From Parageobacillus thermantarcticus (GTDB lineage: Bacteria; Bacillota; Bacilli; Bacillales; Anoxybacillaceae): a stretch of 51,221 nucleotides of DNA. Positions within the stretch are counted from its first letter, which is position 1; each line of letters starts with the position of its first letter. Below the pieces are notes generated by a model, which did no database searches, was not told where the DNA came from, and was given only the letters and a program-made list of their open reading frames with translations. The stretch spans positions 1 through 51,221 of the forward strand of contig NZ_FOJS01000010.1 in the NCBI RefSeq assembly GCF_900111865.1, written 5' to 3'. A program made the translations under genes and the position numbers. Of the stretch, positions 41,796 through 51,183 are shown piece after piece.

Positions 41796-43764
41796 AACAA
41801 TCTACACTCTTGGCAATAAATATTTAACAGAGGAAAACCCATCTGTGATTCAAGCGATCACCTTGCCGATCGCAAGGTCAGATGATGCAGTTAAATATGT
41901 GATTATTATTGATTTTTCTATTGCAGAGAAAAGAGTAAGGCTAACACCGAAAGAAATAGGTGAGTCAACATCTTTGGAGTTGTTATGGATTGGTACGGCG
42001 GATGGAGCCGCGAGTCCACAATGGTATGGAACGGTGAGCAATGTCGAATATTTGCTTAGTCAAACAATTCCAAATCTCCTAGAACGCTGGGATCAGGAAG
42101 ATTCCTACTATTCCCTCCTTAAGGAAGCACGCGATGTTTTTTTTCTGGATCTAGGTGCGGCAAAAAAATCGGATGAACGATACCGTTATGTTTTCAATCC
42201 GTCATATGTCGACGGTGAGCTGACAGAAACAGATGCGAAAAAAGCTGTTAAGGAAGTAGCAAAACAATTTCAAGCTTTTATTGAAAAAGAAGCGAATGTC
42301 AATATAAAAGATGTCCTTTTGTATTCCCTCGCCATTGATGGAAAACTTGTCGTGGCTCAGCCGGAGTATGAACGGTTAGTCATTGCTGAAAAGCTAAGCG
42401 TGTTTGAGGATGCGAAAATGGGAGTATGCGCTCTTACAAACAAACGCGATTTAGTTACTGGAGAAACAACAAAATTGAAGTTCAATTATTATATTAACGA
42501 CAAAATCAGCTTTGCGAGCGACCTCGAGAAAAAATCGTTTGTCAAAAACTTATCCATCAGCAAAGAAGCCTATCAAGCCATTATGGCCGGAGAAGCATAC
42601 GTTCTCCGCAACTTCAATACTCGTTTTAGCGGCCTTCCTTGTTATATCATCCCAGACTTTCTATACGACGTGCCGTTTGAAAATGTTCCGCTTCACGATA
42701 TTAGCGAGCGCATCCACCAGTTTGTCCGCACTGTCAAAACGGTTGAAACAGCGGAAGATTTGCATCGGGAAATTGAAGATTACAAAGAATTCGATAATCA
42801 AATGGACAACCATATTTCGTTGCATTTTCTTTTTTACACAAAAGCGCAGTCTGCTTTAAAGGTGAATAAGTTGTTATCCGATGTTCCACTTACTCATTTG
42901 CGTAGACTAAGTTTAGAAATGAGGAAAGCAGGGGAAATCGGACAACGATTTTTTGGCAACGAAACATTCAATCTCGGCTTGGAACCGATCTACTACTTAA
43001 TTCCGATGCGCGTTCAGCGCGGGGAAAACTTTGAAAAACGCAAAATTTTGCAAGTATACGAGTCGCTTTTGACAAATAAACCGCTTTCATATCAATGGCT
43101 AATCACGCAGTTTGTACAGCTTGCCAAAGTGCATATGTATGCTCACTATAGCCTTTATCAATATCGTAGCGCCAAGAAAGAATACAATGATTTTCAAAAT
43201 GATTTTCAATTAGTGAATGCGATGGTGCAAGCGCAACTATTCTTAAAACTGTTGCAAAACCTTAACTTAATCAGGGAGGAAAGGGAGATGGCAAAGGTTA
43301 CGTATGATTTGCTTGATGCCGATATGGTCGAGTATATGGAGACAATGAATTATAATGTCGCGCAAAGTTCTTTATTTTTGCTTGGCTATTTAATTGCGAA
43401 AATTGGCGCTGAACAAGTTCGGCGAACAAAAGAACGTGCAGAAGCGCTTGGACAAGCCCGGAGCGGCAAAACGGCAAACAAGCCGATTTTATCAAAGATT
43501 AATTATCATGGCATGAATAGGCAAAAGTTGGTGTTGCTTTCAAACGAAGTATTTGACAAGCTGAGACAACTAAAAATCGCTTCTTTGCAAAATGAAGCTG
43601 TTTATGCGGAACATAAACGTCTCTTTGATTCGGCGTTGCAGGAAAAATGGAATTTATCCGATCGTGAAAGCGTTTTTTATTTGTTGTCAGGCTATGCATA
43701 TGGCACAAAACGGATTTTAAACGGCAGCAAAAAGGATAATCCTGATTTTGACAATGAAGAATAA
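41788..43764 (+). CDS. cas8b: type I-B Cascade large subunit Cas8b (TM1802/Csh1-like)
   Basis: A 658-aa protein whose start (IKTIYTLGNKYL) and position before cas7-cas5-cas3 identify it as the Cas8b large subunit, which recognises the PAM and recruits Cas3. GTG 41788 is chosen because an ideal AAAGGAGGTG ends 7-8 nt upstream; the frame back to 41632 lacks a site. The middle segment CALTNKRDLVTGETTKLKFN followed by YYINDKISFAS corresponds to the usual zinc-finger region of Csh1-type proteins. Here only one Cys remains and the second CxxC pair is replaced (KNLSIS). The C-terminus is helical (small-subunit-like). Confidence 0.85.
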   Translation: MIKTIYTLGNKYLTEENPSVIQAITLPIARSDDAVKYVIIIDFSIAEKRVRLTPKEIGESTSLELLWIGTADGAASPQWYGTVSNVEYLLSQTIPNLLERWDQEDSYYSLLKEARDVFFLDLGAAKKSDERYRYVFNPSYVDGELTETDAKKAVKEVAKQFQAFIEKEANVNIKDVLLYSLAIDGKLVVAQPEYERLVIAEKLSVFEDAKMGVCALTNKRDLVTGETTKLKFNYYINDKISFASDLEKKSFVKNLSISKEAYQAIMAGEAYVLRNFNTRFSGLPCYIIPDFLYDVPFENVPLHDISERIHQFVRTVKTVETAEDLHREIEDYKEFDNQMDNHISLHFLFYTKAQSALKVNKLLSDVPLTHLRRLSLEMRKAGEIGQRFFGNETFNLGLEPIYYLIPMRVQRGENFEKRKILQVYESLLTNKPLSYQWLITQFVQLAKVHMYAHYSLYQYRSAKKEYNDFQNDFQLVNAMVQAQLFLKLLQNLNLIREEREMAKVTYDLLDADMVEYMETMNYNVAQSSLFLLGYLIAKIGAEQVRRTKERAEALGQARSGKTANKPILSKINYHGMNRQKLVLLSNEVFDKLRQLKIASLQNEAVYAEHKRLFDSALQEKWNLSDRESVFYLLSGYAYGTKRILNGSKKDNPDFDNEE

Positions 43765-43781
43765 ACCATGACGAATGGAAA

Positions 43782-43854
43782 GGAAGAAGAGATTCCCCAA
43801 AATTTGTGCTTAAGGAGTATCATGAAAAATTATAATAAGGGGAACTCTTCCTTC
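43782..43854 (+). other. long-loop stem between cas8b and cas7, with an 11-aa ORF inside
   Basis: GAAGAG-A-TTCCCC (43786-43798) pairs with GGGGAA-CTCTTC (43839-43850) across a 40-nt loop. The loop holds TTAAGGAG and ATG 43822, opening the ORF MKNYNKGNSSF that stops at 43857. This may tune the cas8b to cas7 ratio by RNA processing or structure. The peptide may be chance. Confidence 0.5.
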
Positions 43855-43903
43855 TAAATAAACTGTAAAATTTTTAAAAAAACATTATATGGGGGGAATG
43901 AAA

Positions 43904-44842
43904 ATGAATAATAGCGATATTTTATTTCTTTACGATGCGAAGTTGACAAATCCAAACGGCGATATTGACGAAGAAAACCGCCCGCGCATGGATTATGAAC
44001 GCTCGTTAAACTTAGTGAGCGATGTTCGTTTAAAACGATACATTCGTGATTATTTGGAACAGCTCGGAAATGAAATTTTTGTAGGTAAAGTTGACGGAGA
44101 AACAGTGAATGCGACAGAACGCATTAAGCGTTTATTTGAGAAAAAATATAATGGAAAAGTGAATCTTAATAAATTATCCAAAGAGGAACAAAACTGGATG
44201 CTCGATCAGTTTATCGATGTTCGCATGTTCGGTGCGACGATGCCGATTAAATCGGAAGATAAAGGAAGCTCCATGACGTTTACCGGTCCGATTCAGTTTA
44301 ACTGGGGGTATTCGTTAAATAAAGTAACGCTTGTTGAATCGGCAAGCATTACATCGCATTTCGGTTCCGATGATAAAAATGAGGGAGGCAACATCGGTAA
44401 AGACTATCGCGTATATTATTCATTTTTAGCGTTTCATGGCGTTATAAGCGGTCACCGTGCGGCACATACGAGATTGACGGAAGAAGATGTTCGCTTGTTT
44501 GATCAGGCGGTTGTTAAAGCGATTCCATTGAGCGCAACCCGCAGCAAAGTCGGGCAGTATCCGCGTTTGTATATGCGTGTCGAATATCACTCTCCTGAAT
44601 TCATTGCCGGCGATTTGCGAGATTTAGTTCGTTTAGAAGAAACAGAAGGACTGCGCAGCATTTCCGAAGTAAGTTTGCATGTTGATGCACTTGTAAATAA
44701 ATTGCTGGAAGTAAACGGTGAAATTGCCCGCATCCATTACTGGCAAGATTCTAATTTAGTGCTGAATTATGAAGGACAAAAAGGTTTATTGGCAGATCTT
44801 CTTCCATCCGAGCTGGCGGATAAACTCGTTCCTGTATTGTAA
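43904..44842 (+). CDS. cas7: type I-B Cascade backbone Cas7 (Csh2)
   Basis: A 312-aa RAMP protein that forms the crRNA-binding helical backbone. LFLYDAKLTNPNGDIDEENRPRMD near the N-terminus and DVRLKRYIRDYLE are strong signatures of Cas7/Csh2. The SSMTFTGPIQFNWGYSLNKV segment and the HR-AHTRLTEEDVRLFD block fit the family. ATG 43904 follows GGGGGGA at 6-7 nt; ATG 43889 overlaps that site. It is separated from cas8b by a 139-nt structured gap. Confidence 0.95.
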   Translation: MNNSDILFLYDAKLTNPNGDIDEENRPRMDYERSLNLVSDVRLKRYIRDYLEQLGNEIFVGKVDGETVNATERIKRLFEKKYNGKVNLNKLSKEEQNWMLDQFIDVRMFGATMPIKSEDKGSSMTFTGPIQFNWGYSLNKVTLVESASITSHFGSDDKNEGGNIGKDYRVYYSFLAFHGVISGHRAAHTRLTEEDVRLFDQAVVKAIPLSATRSKVGQYPRLYMRVEYHSPEFIAGDLRDLVRLEETEGLRSISEVSLHVDALVNKLLEVNGEIARIHYWQDSNLVLNYEGQKGLLADLLPSELADKLVPVL

Positions 44843-44856
44843 AAAGGGTGACGTTT

Positions 44857-45591
44857 ATGAAGATGCTTATTTTTGACCTTATTGGGAAGATGGGGCATTT
44901 CCGGAAAATCGATACGAACTCCTCTTCCTTATCATATGCTTTTCCCCCGAGAACGACGATTGTTGGAATGATCGCTGGCATTTTAGGAATGGAGCGCGAC
45001 AGTTATTATGAAGTATTTTCACCGGACCAATGCCAAATTGCGATATCTGTGCGCACGCCGATTCGCAAAGTGATGCAAACGGTTAACTATATGCTTGTAA
45101 AATCAAAAGCCCATTTAAACAATAGCGGAGGACATACGCAAATTCCGCTTGAATTTGTGTTTCCCGGAGGAGAAGAAGCCAATTTGCGGTATCGCATTTA
45201 TTTTTCCCACTCCGACCGCTCTGTTTATGAAAATGTGAAACAGCGAATTCAATCGAATCGATACGTTTATCCGCCGTATTTAGGGCTTTCTGAATTGCTC
45301 GGGCAGTTGCAATGGGTCGCCGAAGCAGAGGGAATGTTAAAAGAAAGTAATGATTTGGTGTCGATTCATTCTGTTGTGCGAATCTCTGATTTGCGCGAGC
45401 GATCTATTCAATTTACGAGCGATACTCGCTTTTTAAAGGAATTCATGACACGCCAGTTTACGATTGAGCGAATGATTCAAGAAACAGACTATTACTTGTT
45501 TGAGCAATCGCGGCAATTAATCGCTGTTCCGGCTGTACCATATATAGCCGTTGCTTATGGTGAAGCAAAAGAAAACATTTTATGGATGTAG
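44857..45591 (+). CDS. cas5: type I-B Cascade subunit Cas5
   Basis: A 244-aa Cas5b/Cas5h that caps the crRNA 5' handle. The N-terminus MKMLIFDLIGKMGHFRKIDT then SSSLSYAFPPRTTIVGMIAG (the P-R-T-G-ML pattern) is diagnostic for type I-B Cas5. NNSGGHTQIPLEFVFPG follows. ATG 44857 has AAAGGGTG upstream; a GTG at 44848 overlaps that site. It lies 14 nt after cas7 and 44 nt before cas3. Confidence 0.94.
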   Translation: MKMLIFDLIGKMGHFRKIDTNSSSLSYAFPPRTTIVGMIAGILGMERDSYYEVFSPDQCQIAISVRTPIRKVMQTVNYMLVKSKAHLNNSGGHTQIPLEFVFPGGEEANLRYRIYFSHSDRSVYENVKQRIQSNRYVYPPYLGLSELLGQLQWVAEAEGMLKESNDLVSIHSVVRISDLRERSIQFTSDTRFLKEFMTRQFTIERMIQETDYYLFEQSRQLIAVPAVPYIAVAYGEAKENILWM

Positions 45592-45635
45592 GCAGCGGCG
45601 GTTTTACCGCTGCTTTTTTTAGGGGGTGAAGCAGT

Positions 45636-48122
45636 ATGTATTTGTCTCATAATAATCCAGACAAGAAATTAACAGTGCATTTAAAGGAAGTGTATGAATA
45701 TTCGCGAGATATGCTTCAGCATGTGCCACTGTCTGACGAAAACCGGGATATGCTCGAGTATATTAGTAAAATCATTGCGGTGGCGCACGATTTCGGCAAA
45801 TATTTATCATACTTTCAGGATTATTTACGGACTGGAGAGACAAATGGCGACTTGCATCATCACTCTTTTATTTCCGCCGTATTTGCAGCCCATCTTTTGC
45901 GCCATCCAGCGAACTTAAATGCGTCGTGGTCTGAATTTGCCCCGTTATTAGGCTATTTCGTCGTTATGCATCATCATGGGAATTTGCGCGATATTTCTTT
46001 GGATGTAACAAAATCGAGCCATATTGCGGAAAATACCGTACAAGATTCACTATATTACCGAGTCAAAACTTTAAAGCATCAAATAACAGATATAAAGCAA
46101 CATGCTTCTTCGATTATTAGCGATTTATCTTCTTTATGGAACGAGCTTTCTATCCCGTTGTCACTTTCTGATGAACTTTATCACTTTCTTCAAGACTATG
46201 AAAAAGCATTTGATGAGGTGTATCGCCAATATTACTTGATTAGTAAACGAAGAAAACCGGAATTGACGAGGGAGCTTTACTATTATGCGTTGTTGTTATA
46301 TTCCGTGCTTATTGATGCCGACAAATTATCGGCGGCAAACATCGAACGAAAACCGCGCATTCACATTCCAGCACATCTTGTCGACCAGTACCGCGAAGCG
46401 AATTTTGATGTGAAAGCGACAGAAGGGACGAACGGATGGCGCAATCGGATGTACAACGTAGTAATGGAACGAATAGAGGAACTTTTTAAAACAAAACCAG
46501 AACAGCGGTTGTTCACACTAACGGCGCCGACTGGAGCGGGAAAAACGCTGCTGTCTCTTTCTGTTGCATTAAAATGGCGCGCACAAGCGGAAAGGAAGTA
46601 TGGCTATTCGCCAAAAATTATTTACGCTTTGCCGTTTACAAGTGTCATCGATCAAAACGAAAAAGTGATCCGTGATTTGTTAAGCCAGTTGGATGATTTT
46701 CACGCAAATGAACAACGGTATTTAGTGAAACACCATCATTTATCTGCTTTTCAGTACAGGACGGAAAACGAAGAATTGCCTTTGCGGCAAGCGCTGTTGC
46801 TGACGGAGAGCTGGGAGGCCGAGCTCATTGTCACGACGTTTGTGCAATTGTTTCATACGTTGATTGGCTATGAAAACCGCGCGTTAAAAAAATTTCATCA
46901 AATTGCCGGAAGCATTATCATTCTCGACGAAATTCAAAACGTGCCGATGGAGTATTGGCCATTGTTGCGTTCGGTCTTGTACAAAATGGCAAAATTATTT
47001 TCCTGCAAAATTTTGCTGTTAACGGCGACGCAACCGCTTATTTTTCCGGAAGGGGAAACGGTGGAACTTTTAGAGTCAGAATTGGTGAAGCCAATGGACT
47101 TTTTTAAAGAAATGGAACGAGTCGAACTTCATTGGCTAGGAGGGGATAAAGGCGCATACAGCCCCGCAGAATGGATTGAACTGTTTCAAAACCATTTTGA
47201 AGATGGAAGAACTTATTTGGCAATTTTCAACACGATTAAAACATCGATTGAAATTTATGAAGGAATCAAAGAATGGCTAAAAGAACGCGGATATGCTGTC
47301 ATCTACCTTTCAACGAACATTGTGCCTTGTGAGCGGAAACGCCGCATTGAACGAATCAGACAGCAGCTTTTAAAAGAGAAGAAGAAAGTCGTTGTTATTT
47401 CAACACAAGTTGTCGAAGCAGGAGTCGATGTTGATTTTGATGTGGTGTATCGTGACCTAGGACCAATTGATTCCATTGTCCAAGCAGCGGGGCGCTGCAA
47501 TCGCAACGGAAAATTACATGAACTCGGTAAGGTGTATATAACACCAATTGAAAGAGATGGAAAGTTAGAGTCACAGTATGTATATGGGACTGTTCATACA
47601 AAGATAGCGAAAGAAGTACTGCCGAAAACAGCGGTGTCCGAGCATCAGTTTTTTGAAATCATCACTCAATATTTTACGAGTGTACAGAGTAATAAAGCAT
47701 TTACGGCCTCCGATGGAATTATAAAAGCAATGGAGGAGTTAAAATTTGATGCAAAAGATAAGCAGAGAAGCAAAAACGACCCGAAATATATATCCGAATT
47801 TCGGCTGATTGAAGACGCGCATCAGGCGGTGGATGTATTTGTCGAAGTAGATGATCACGCGATGGACATTTGGCAGCAATATATTGAGAAAGTGGTCGAA
47901 GAAAAAGATTTCGAAACTCGGTTCGAGAACTATTTGCGCTTGAAAAAAGACCTGCGCCAATATGTCATTTCCGCCCCGATCAAACTTGTAAAGAATTTGG
48001 GCAGGGATTTATACGAAAAAACGCGAATGATTCATTTATCCAACGATATATTAAACCAATATTACAACAGCGAATATGGACTTATTCGCACAAGCGAGAT
48101 GGTGGATGCATGGATTATGTAA
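45636..48122 (+). CDS. cas3: Cas3 helicase-nuclease
   Basis: An 828-aa Cas3 with an N-terminal HD nuclease and a C-terminal SF2 helicase; it degrades target DNA after Cascade binding. HD-domain motifs are AVAHDFGK (about residues 48-55), HHHSFISAVFAAHLL and VMHHHG. Helicase motifs are TAPTGAGKT (about 297-305), ILDEIQNVP (DExx, about 429-437), LLTATQP and QAAGRCNRNG (about 614-623). GGGGGTGAAG precedes ATG 45636. Its end overlaps cas4 by 13 nt. Confidence 0.97.
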   Translation: MYLSHNNPDKKLTVHLKEVYEYSRDMLQHVPLSDENRDMLEYISKIIAVAHDFGKYLSYFQDYLRTGETNGDLHHHSFISAVFAAHLLRHPANLNASWSEFAPLLGYFVVMHHHGNLRDISLDVTKSSHIAENTVQDSLYYRVKTLKHQITDIKQHASSIISDLSSLWNELSIPLSLSDELYHFLQDYEKAFDEVYRQYYLISKRRKPELTRELYYYALLLYSVLIDADKLSAANIERKPRIHIPAHLVDQYREANFDVKATEGTNGWRNRMYNVVMERIEELFKTKPEQRLFTLTAPTGAGKTLLSLSVALKWRAQAERKYGYSPKIIYALPFTSVIDQNEKVIRDLLSQLDDFHANEQRYLVKHHHLSAFQYRTENEELPLRQALLLTESWEAELIVTTFVQLFHTLIGYENRALKKFHQIAGSIIILDEIQNVPMEYWPLLRSVLYKMAKLFSCKILLLTATQPLIFPEGETVELLESELVKPMDFFKEMERVELHWLGGDKGAYSPAEWIELFQNHFEDGRTYLAIFNTIKTSIEIYEGIKEWLKERGYAVIYLSTNIVPCERKRRIERIRQQLLKEKKKVVVISTQVVEAGVDVDFDVVYRDLGPIDSIVQAAGRCNRNGKLHELGKVYITPIERDGKLESQYVYGTVHTKIAKEVLPKTAVSEHQFFEIITQYFTSVQSNKAFTASDGIIKAMEELKFDAKDKQRSKNDPKYISEFRLIEDAHQAVDVFVEVDDHAMDIWQQYIEKVVEEKDFETRFENYLRLKKDLRQYVISAPIKLVKNLGRDLYEKTRMIHLSNDILNQYYNSEYGLIRTSEMVDAWIM

Positions 48123-48619
48123 TGGATGTCAATGGAACGCATATTTGGTACTACTTCATCTGCAAGCGTGAGGTTTGGCTGATTGCCCATCAAATTGCCG
48201 CCGACCAAGAGGATGACAATCTCGAAATAGGACGTTTTATTTCGGAAACAAGCTATCAGCGCCAGAAAAAAGAGATGCTTATCGGCAATATTAAAGTGGA
48301 CCGGATTCGTCGCGAAGGGGATACGCTTGTTGTCGGCGAAGTGAAGAAATCGTCAACATACGAAAAAAGCGCTTATTATCAATTGTTGTACTATCTTGAT
48401 ACATTGCGGAAAATGGGAATTGAGGCCAAAGGGGAACTTTTGTTTCCAAAGGAAAAGAAAGTAACGAAAGTGGAATGGACAGAAGAAGGAAAACGGGTAT
48501 TGGAAGAGGCGATTGCTGACATCCGCCGCATTGCCCGTATGCCTGTCCCGCCAGAGCCGAAAAAAAACGGGTTTTGCCGAAGCTGCGCCTATCGTGAATA
48601 TTGCTTTGCGGAGGAATAA
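48110..48619 (+). CDS. cas4: Cas4 Fe-S exonuclease
   Basis: A 169-aa RecB-family nuclease that helps trim and orient prespacers with a correct PAM for Cas1-Cas2. The 4Fe-4S cysteines are C18 (FICKREVW) and C156, C159 and C165 (FCRSCAYREYC). The nuclease motif GEVKKS is near residue 76, preceded by KVDRI. ATG 48110 lies within the cas3 end; ATG 48122 is an alternative start. The length is usual for Cas4. Confidence 0.96.
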   Translation: MDYVMDVNGTHIWYYFICKREVWLIAHQIAADQEDDNLEIGRFISETSYQRQKKEMLIGNIKVDRIRREGDTLVVGEVKKSSTYEKSAYYQLLYYLDTLRKMGIEAKGELLFPKEKKVTKVEWTEEGKRVLEEAIADIRRIARMPVPPEPKKNGFCRSCAYREYCFAEE

Positions 48620-48621
48620 CC

Positions 48622-49629
48622 ATGAAAAAAACGCTCTATATTTTTCAAAGCGGTGAGCTGGTCCGCCAAGACAACAGCATTTGTTTTGAGACAGCAGAAC
48701 GAAAAAGGGTACTGCCTGTTGAAGATGTCAATGATATTTACATTTTCGGCGAAGTAAATGTCACGAAGAAGTTTTTGGAACTTATGGCGCAAAAACATAT
48801 TTGTATTCACTATTTCAATCATTATGGCTATTATACGGGTACGTTTTATCCGCGCGAGCATTTAAACGCAGGGCACGTCATTTTAAAACAGGCAGAAGCG
48901 TATTTAGATCCGAAAAAACGCCTTGCTTTAGCAAGGAAGTTCGTCGAAGGTGCGATCGGGCAAATGATACAAGTGCTGAAATATTATCAAAATCGTGTAA
49001 AGACCAATAACGATAAGTTTAAGGAAATGATTTTGGATTTCCAATCAAGCCGAGCGAAACTGGACCAATGGACAAGCGTCGAGGAAATGATGTCGACAGA
49101 AGGACATGTACGCGAGAAATATTACAGCATGTTTGATGACATTTTAAACCATAACCCAGACTTTTTATTTGAGAAGCGTTCGAAGCGGCCACCGCTCAAT
49201 CGTCTAAATGCGATGATTAGTTTTGGGAACCAGATTTGCTATACGATGGTTTTAAGCGAAATTTACAAAACATATTTAGACCCGCGCATCGGATTTTTGC
49301 ATGCGACGAATTTTCGGCGTTTTTCGTTGAACTTGGATGTTGCGGAAATATTTAAGCCAATTATGGTCGATCGTCTCATTTTTACTCTTGTAAATAAAAA
49401 GATGATTACGAAAAAAGATTTTGACAAACATATGGAAGGGATTTTGCTATCAGAAGAGGGGCGGAAAAAATTTATCGGGGAATTGGACAAGCGCATGAAA
49501 ACAACAGTAAACCACCGGCATCTTGGCAAGTCCGTTTCCTACCGCCGTCTCATACGCCTTGAACTTTATAAAATTCAAAAACATCTTCTCGGCGAAAAAG
49601 AATATGAGCCATATCGCTCGTTATGGTAG
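48622..49629 (+). CDS. cas1: Cas1 integrase (type I-B)
   Basis: A 335-aa Cas1b-type spacer integrase. The N-terminal beta domain begins KKTLYIFQSGELVRQDNSI. The helical catalytic domain shows E160 (STEGHVREKYY), H227 (GFLHATNF) and D239 (LNLDVAEIFKP), the expected metal-binding set. GGAGG lies 8 nt before ATG 48622; the frame back to 48601 lies in cas4. The stop abuts cas2. Confidence 0.97.
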   Translation: MKKTLYIFQSGELVRQDNSICFETAERKRVLPVEDVNDIYIFGEVNVTKKFLELMAQKHICIHYFNHYGYYTGTFYPREHLNAGHVILKQAEAYLDPKKRLALARKFVEGAIGQMIQVLKYYQNRVKTNNDKFKEMILDFQSSRAKLDQWTSVEEMMSTEGHVREKYYSMFDDILNHNPDFLFEKRSKRPPLNRLNAMISFGNQICYTMVLSEIYKTYLDPRIGFLHATNFRRFSLNLDVAEIFKPIMVDRLIFTLVNKKMITKKDFDKHMEGILLSEEGRKKFIGELDKRMKTTVNHRHLGKSVSYRRLIRLELYKIQKHLLGEKEYEPYRSLW

Positions 49630-49638
49630 GTGGTCGCT

Positions 49639-49902
49639 ATGTTTGTGATCCTAGTCTATGATTTTGAGAAAAAGCGTGTCGCGAAAGCGTTAAAGATCGC
49701 CAGAAAATATTTATACTGGGTGCAAAACTCGGTGTTTGAAGGGGAAATTTCTGAAGCAAACTATGTTAAATTGAAAATGGAACTGGCCAGTATTATGGAT
49801 CCGGATGTGGATTCTGTTGTTTTCTATACTTTCCGCACGCAAAAATATTCAAAGCGAGAAGAAATGGGACTGCGCAAAGGCGGGGAAGATAACATTTTGT
49901 AG
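49639..49902 (+). CDS. cas2: Cas2 (type I-B)
   Basis: An 87-aa ferredoxin-fold partner of Cas1. MFVILVYDFEKKRVAKALKI begins with the conserved first strand and Asp, and NSVFEGEIS is the typical second motif. ATG 49639 is chosen with TAGGTGG upstream; GTG 49630 is an alternative. It ends the co-directional cas operon. Confidence 0.96.
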   Translation: MFVILVYDFEKKRVAKALKIARKYLYWVQNSVFEGEISEANYVKLKMELASIMDPDVDSVVFYTFRTQKYSKREEMGLRKGGEDNIL

Positions 49903-50070
49903 GTAGGCATAAAAGAATCAATCGTCAGATGCGCGATTTTGTGATCACATATTTGGTTGGGATATTAATCTTGTGGTGAGTATTGAAAAAGTAAATTTTC
50001 GATATGTTTAGGTATTATAAGAATAGAACTGGAAATCACCTAATACACGGATGGGCGGTTTCAGAGTCAA

Positions 50071-50227
50071 CATCGTGAAGGGTGTAGTTAATTTTAAATG
50101 TTGATCGCGAGGGAAATGCCGCAACAACCTGCCATCTGTTAACTTCTCATAAGTTCATTTTAAATTATCGTCGAACGTCCCAAAGATCGAGCCAAAAGCA
50201 ATGACTTCTTATAAGTTCATTTTAAAT
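50071..50227 (+). CRISPR. candidate relic mini-array with a different repeat
   Basis: AACTTCTCATAAGTTCATTT-TAAAT (50141-50165) recurs as GACTTCTTATAAGTTCATTT-TAAAT (50203-50227), two differences in 25 nt, with 37 nt between. A weaker copy ends in GTAGTTAATTTTAAAT at 50099. The unit carries an internal AACTT/AAGTT dyad and a constant 3' end, as CRISPR repeats do, but it is unrelated to the main repeat. It lies between cas2 and cas6 in an otherwise empty interval (49903-50254). Confidence 0.45.
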
Positions 50228-50254
50228 AGAAACAAAGTTAGGAGAGCACAATAT

Positions 50255-51001
50255 ATGAGGATGACCATTCAGTTCAGACCGAAAAACGGTACACTTCTTC
50301 TGCCGATCAATTATGAAGAAGTATTGCAAGGATTTTTATACCGCTCGATTCAAGATTTTGAACTGGCGCGTTTTTTGCATGATGTTGGATATACGAAAGA
50401 AAAGCGGCGGTTTAAGATGTTTACCTTTAGCCGTTTGTATGGAACATACCGTATCTATCGTTACGAGAAAAAAATTGAATTTTTTGATCAAGTAACATGG
50501 TACATTTCTTCTGTATTAGATTCGCTGATTGTTAATTTAGCGCAAAATTATTTATTACAAGAACAATTTATGTTAAATGGACAGCCGATTCATATTGAAG
50601 AAACTGCTGTGAAACGATTAGAAATTCCTGAAAAACGTTCTTATCAAATTCGAATGCTATCTCCGCTTACGGTTTACAGCACTTACGAAAATCAATATGG
50701 AGAAAAGCGGACGCATTTCTTTTCGCCATTTGACGTTGTATTTTCTAATTTGATAGAAAAAAATTTTTATAACAAATTTCAAGCATATTTTCAGCAAGCA
50801 CCGACAAAGAAGGTGGCAATAAGACCAATCAACGTAACGAAAAGGGATAAGGTGATTACCGTGTTCAAAGGATTCCGCATTAACGCATGGAATGGTATAT
50901 ATGAAATTCAAGCACCACTCCCTTACGTGAAATTTATGTATGACGTCGGTATCGGTTCGAAAAATTCCCAAGGTTTCGGCATGTTCGAATTCATTGAATA
51001 G
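50255..51001 (+). CDS. cas6: Cas6 crRNA-processing endoribonuclease
   Basis: A 248-aa Cas6 RAMP nuclease that cuts repeats to leave the ATTGAAAC handle. The start TIQFRPKNGTLLLPINYEEVLQGFLYR and the C-terminal glycine-rich loop GIGSKNSQGFGMFEF are diagnostic. ATG 50255 follows AGGAG by about 10 nt; ATG 50261 is possible. A longer frame to 50201 would begin in the relic repeat and is rejected. It is separated from cas2 by 352 nt and lies immediately before array 2. Confidence 0.93.
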   Translation: MRMTIQFRPKNGTLLLPINYEEVLQGFLYRSIQDFELARFLHDVGYTKEKRRFKMFTFSRLYGTYRIYRYEKKIEFFDQVTWYISSVLDSLIVNLAQNYLLQEQFMLNGQPIHIEETAVKRLEIPEKRSYQIRMLSPLTVYSTYENQYGEKRTHFFSPFDVVFSNLIEKNFYNKFQAYFQQAPTKKVAIRPINVTKRDKVITVFKGFRINAWNGIYEIQAPLPYVKFMYDVGIGSKNSQGFGMFEFIE

Positions 51002-51014
51002 CGGCATATACTTT

Positions 51015-51183
51015 TGTCGTCGATCCCTAATAGCGCACAAACCCCAGGGGATCGACGACATGTTTATTTTCCCGTTTTCTCCTACAGCCATCAGCACTTT
51101 TTTGATATTGACGCAATTTTCAAACTGGCGTATACTTTATATATCCATTATTCTCCAACCTTGATATATTAGCGTTTGTTGGG
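51015..51183 (+). promoter_or_regulatory. CRISPR leader of array 2, with stem-loop and promoter
   Basis: TGTCGTCGATCCC (51015-51027) pairs perfectly with GGGATCGACGACA (51048-51060). TTGACG (51108-51113), 17 nt and TATACT (51131-51136) form the pre-crRNA promoter. The end block TTAGCGTTTGTTGGG abuts the first repeat. The stem-loop, TACAGCCA, promoter and end block are collinear with the leader at 39673-39842. Confidence 0.85.

Noticed and set aside
50201-50254. N-terminal extension of cas6
   Set aside because: It would start inside the relic repeat; AGGAG precedes ATG 50255.
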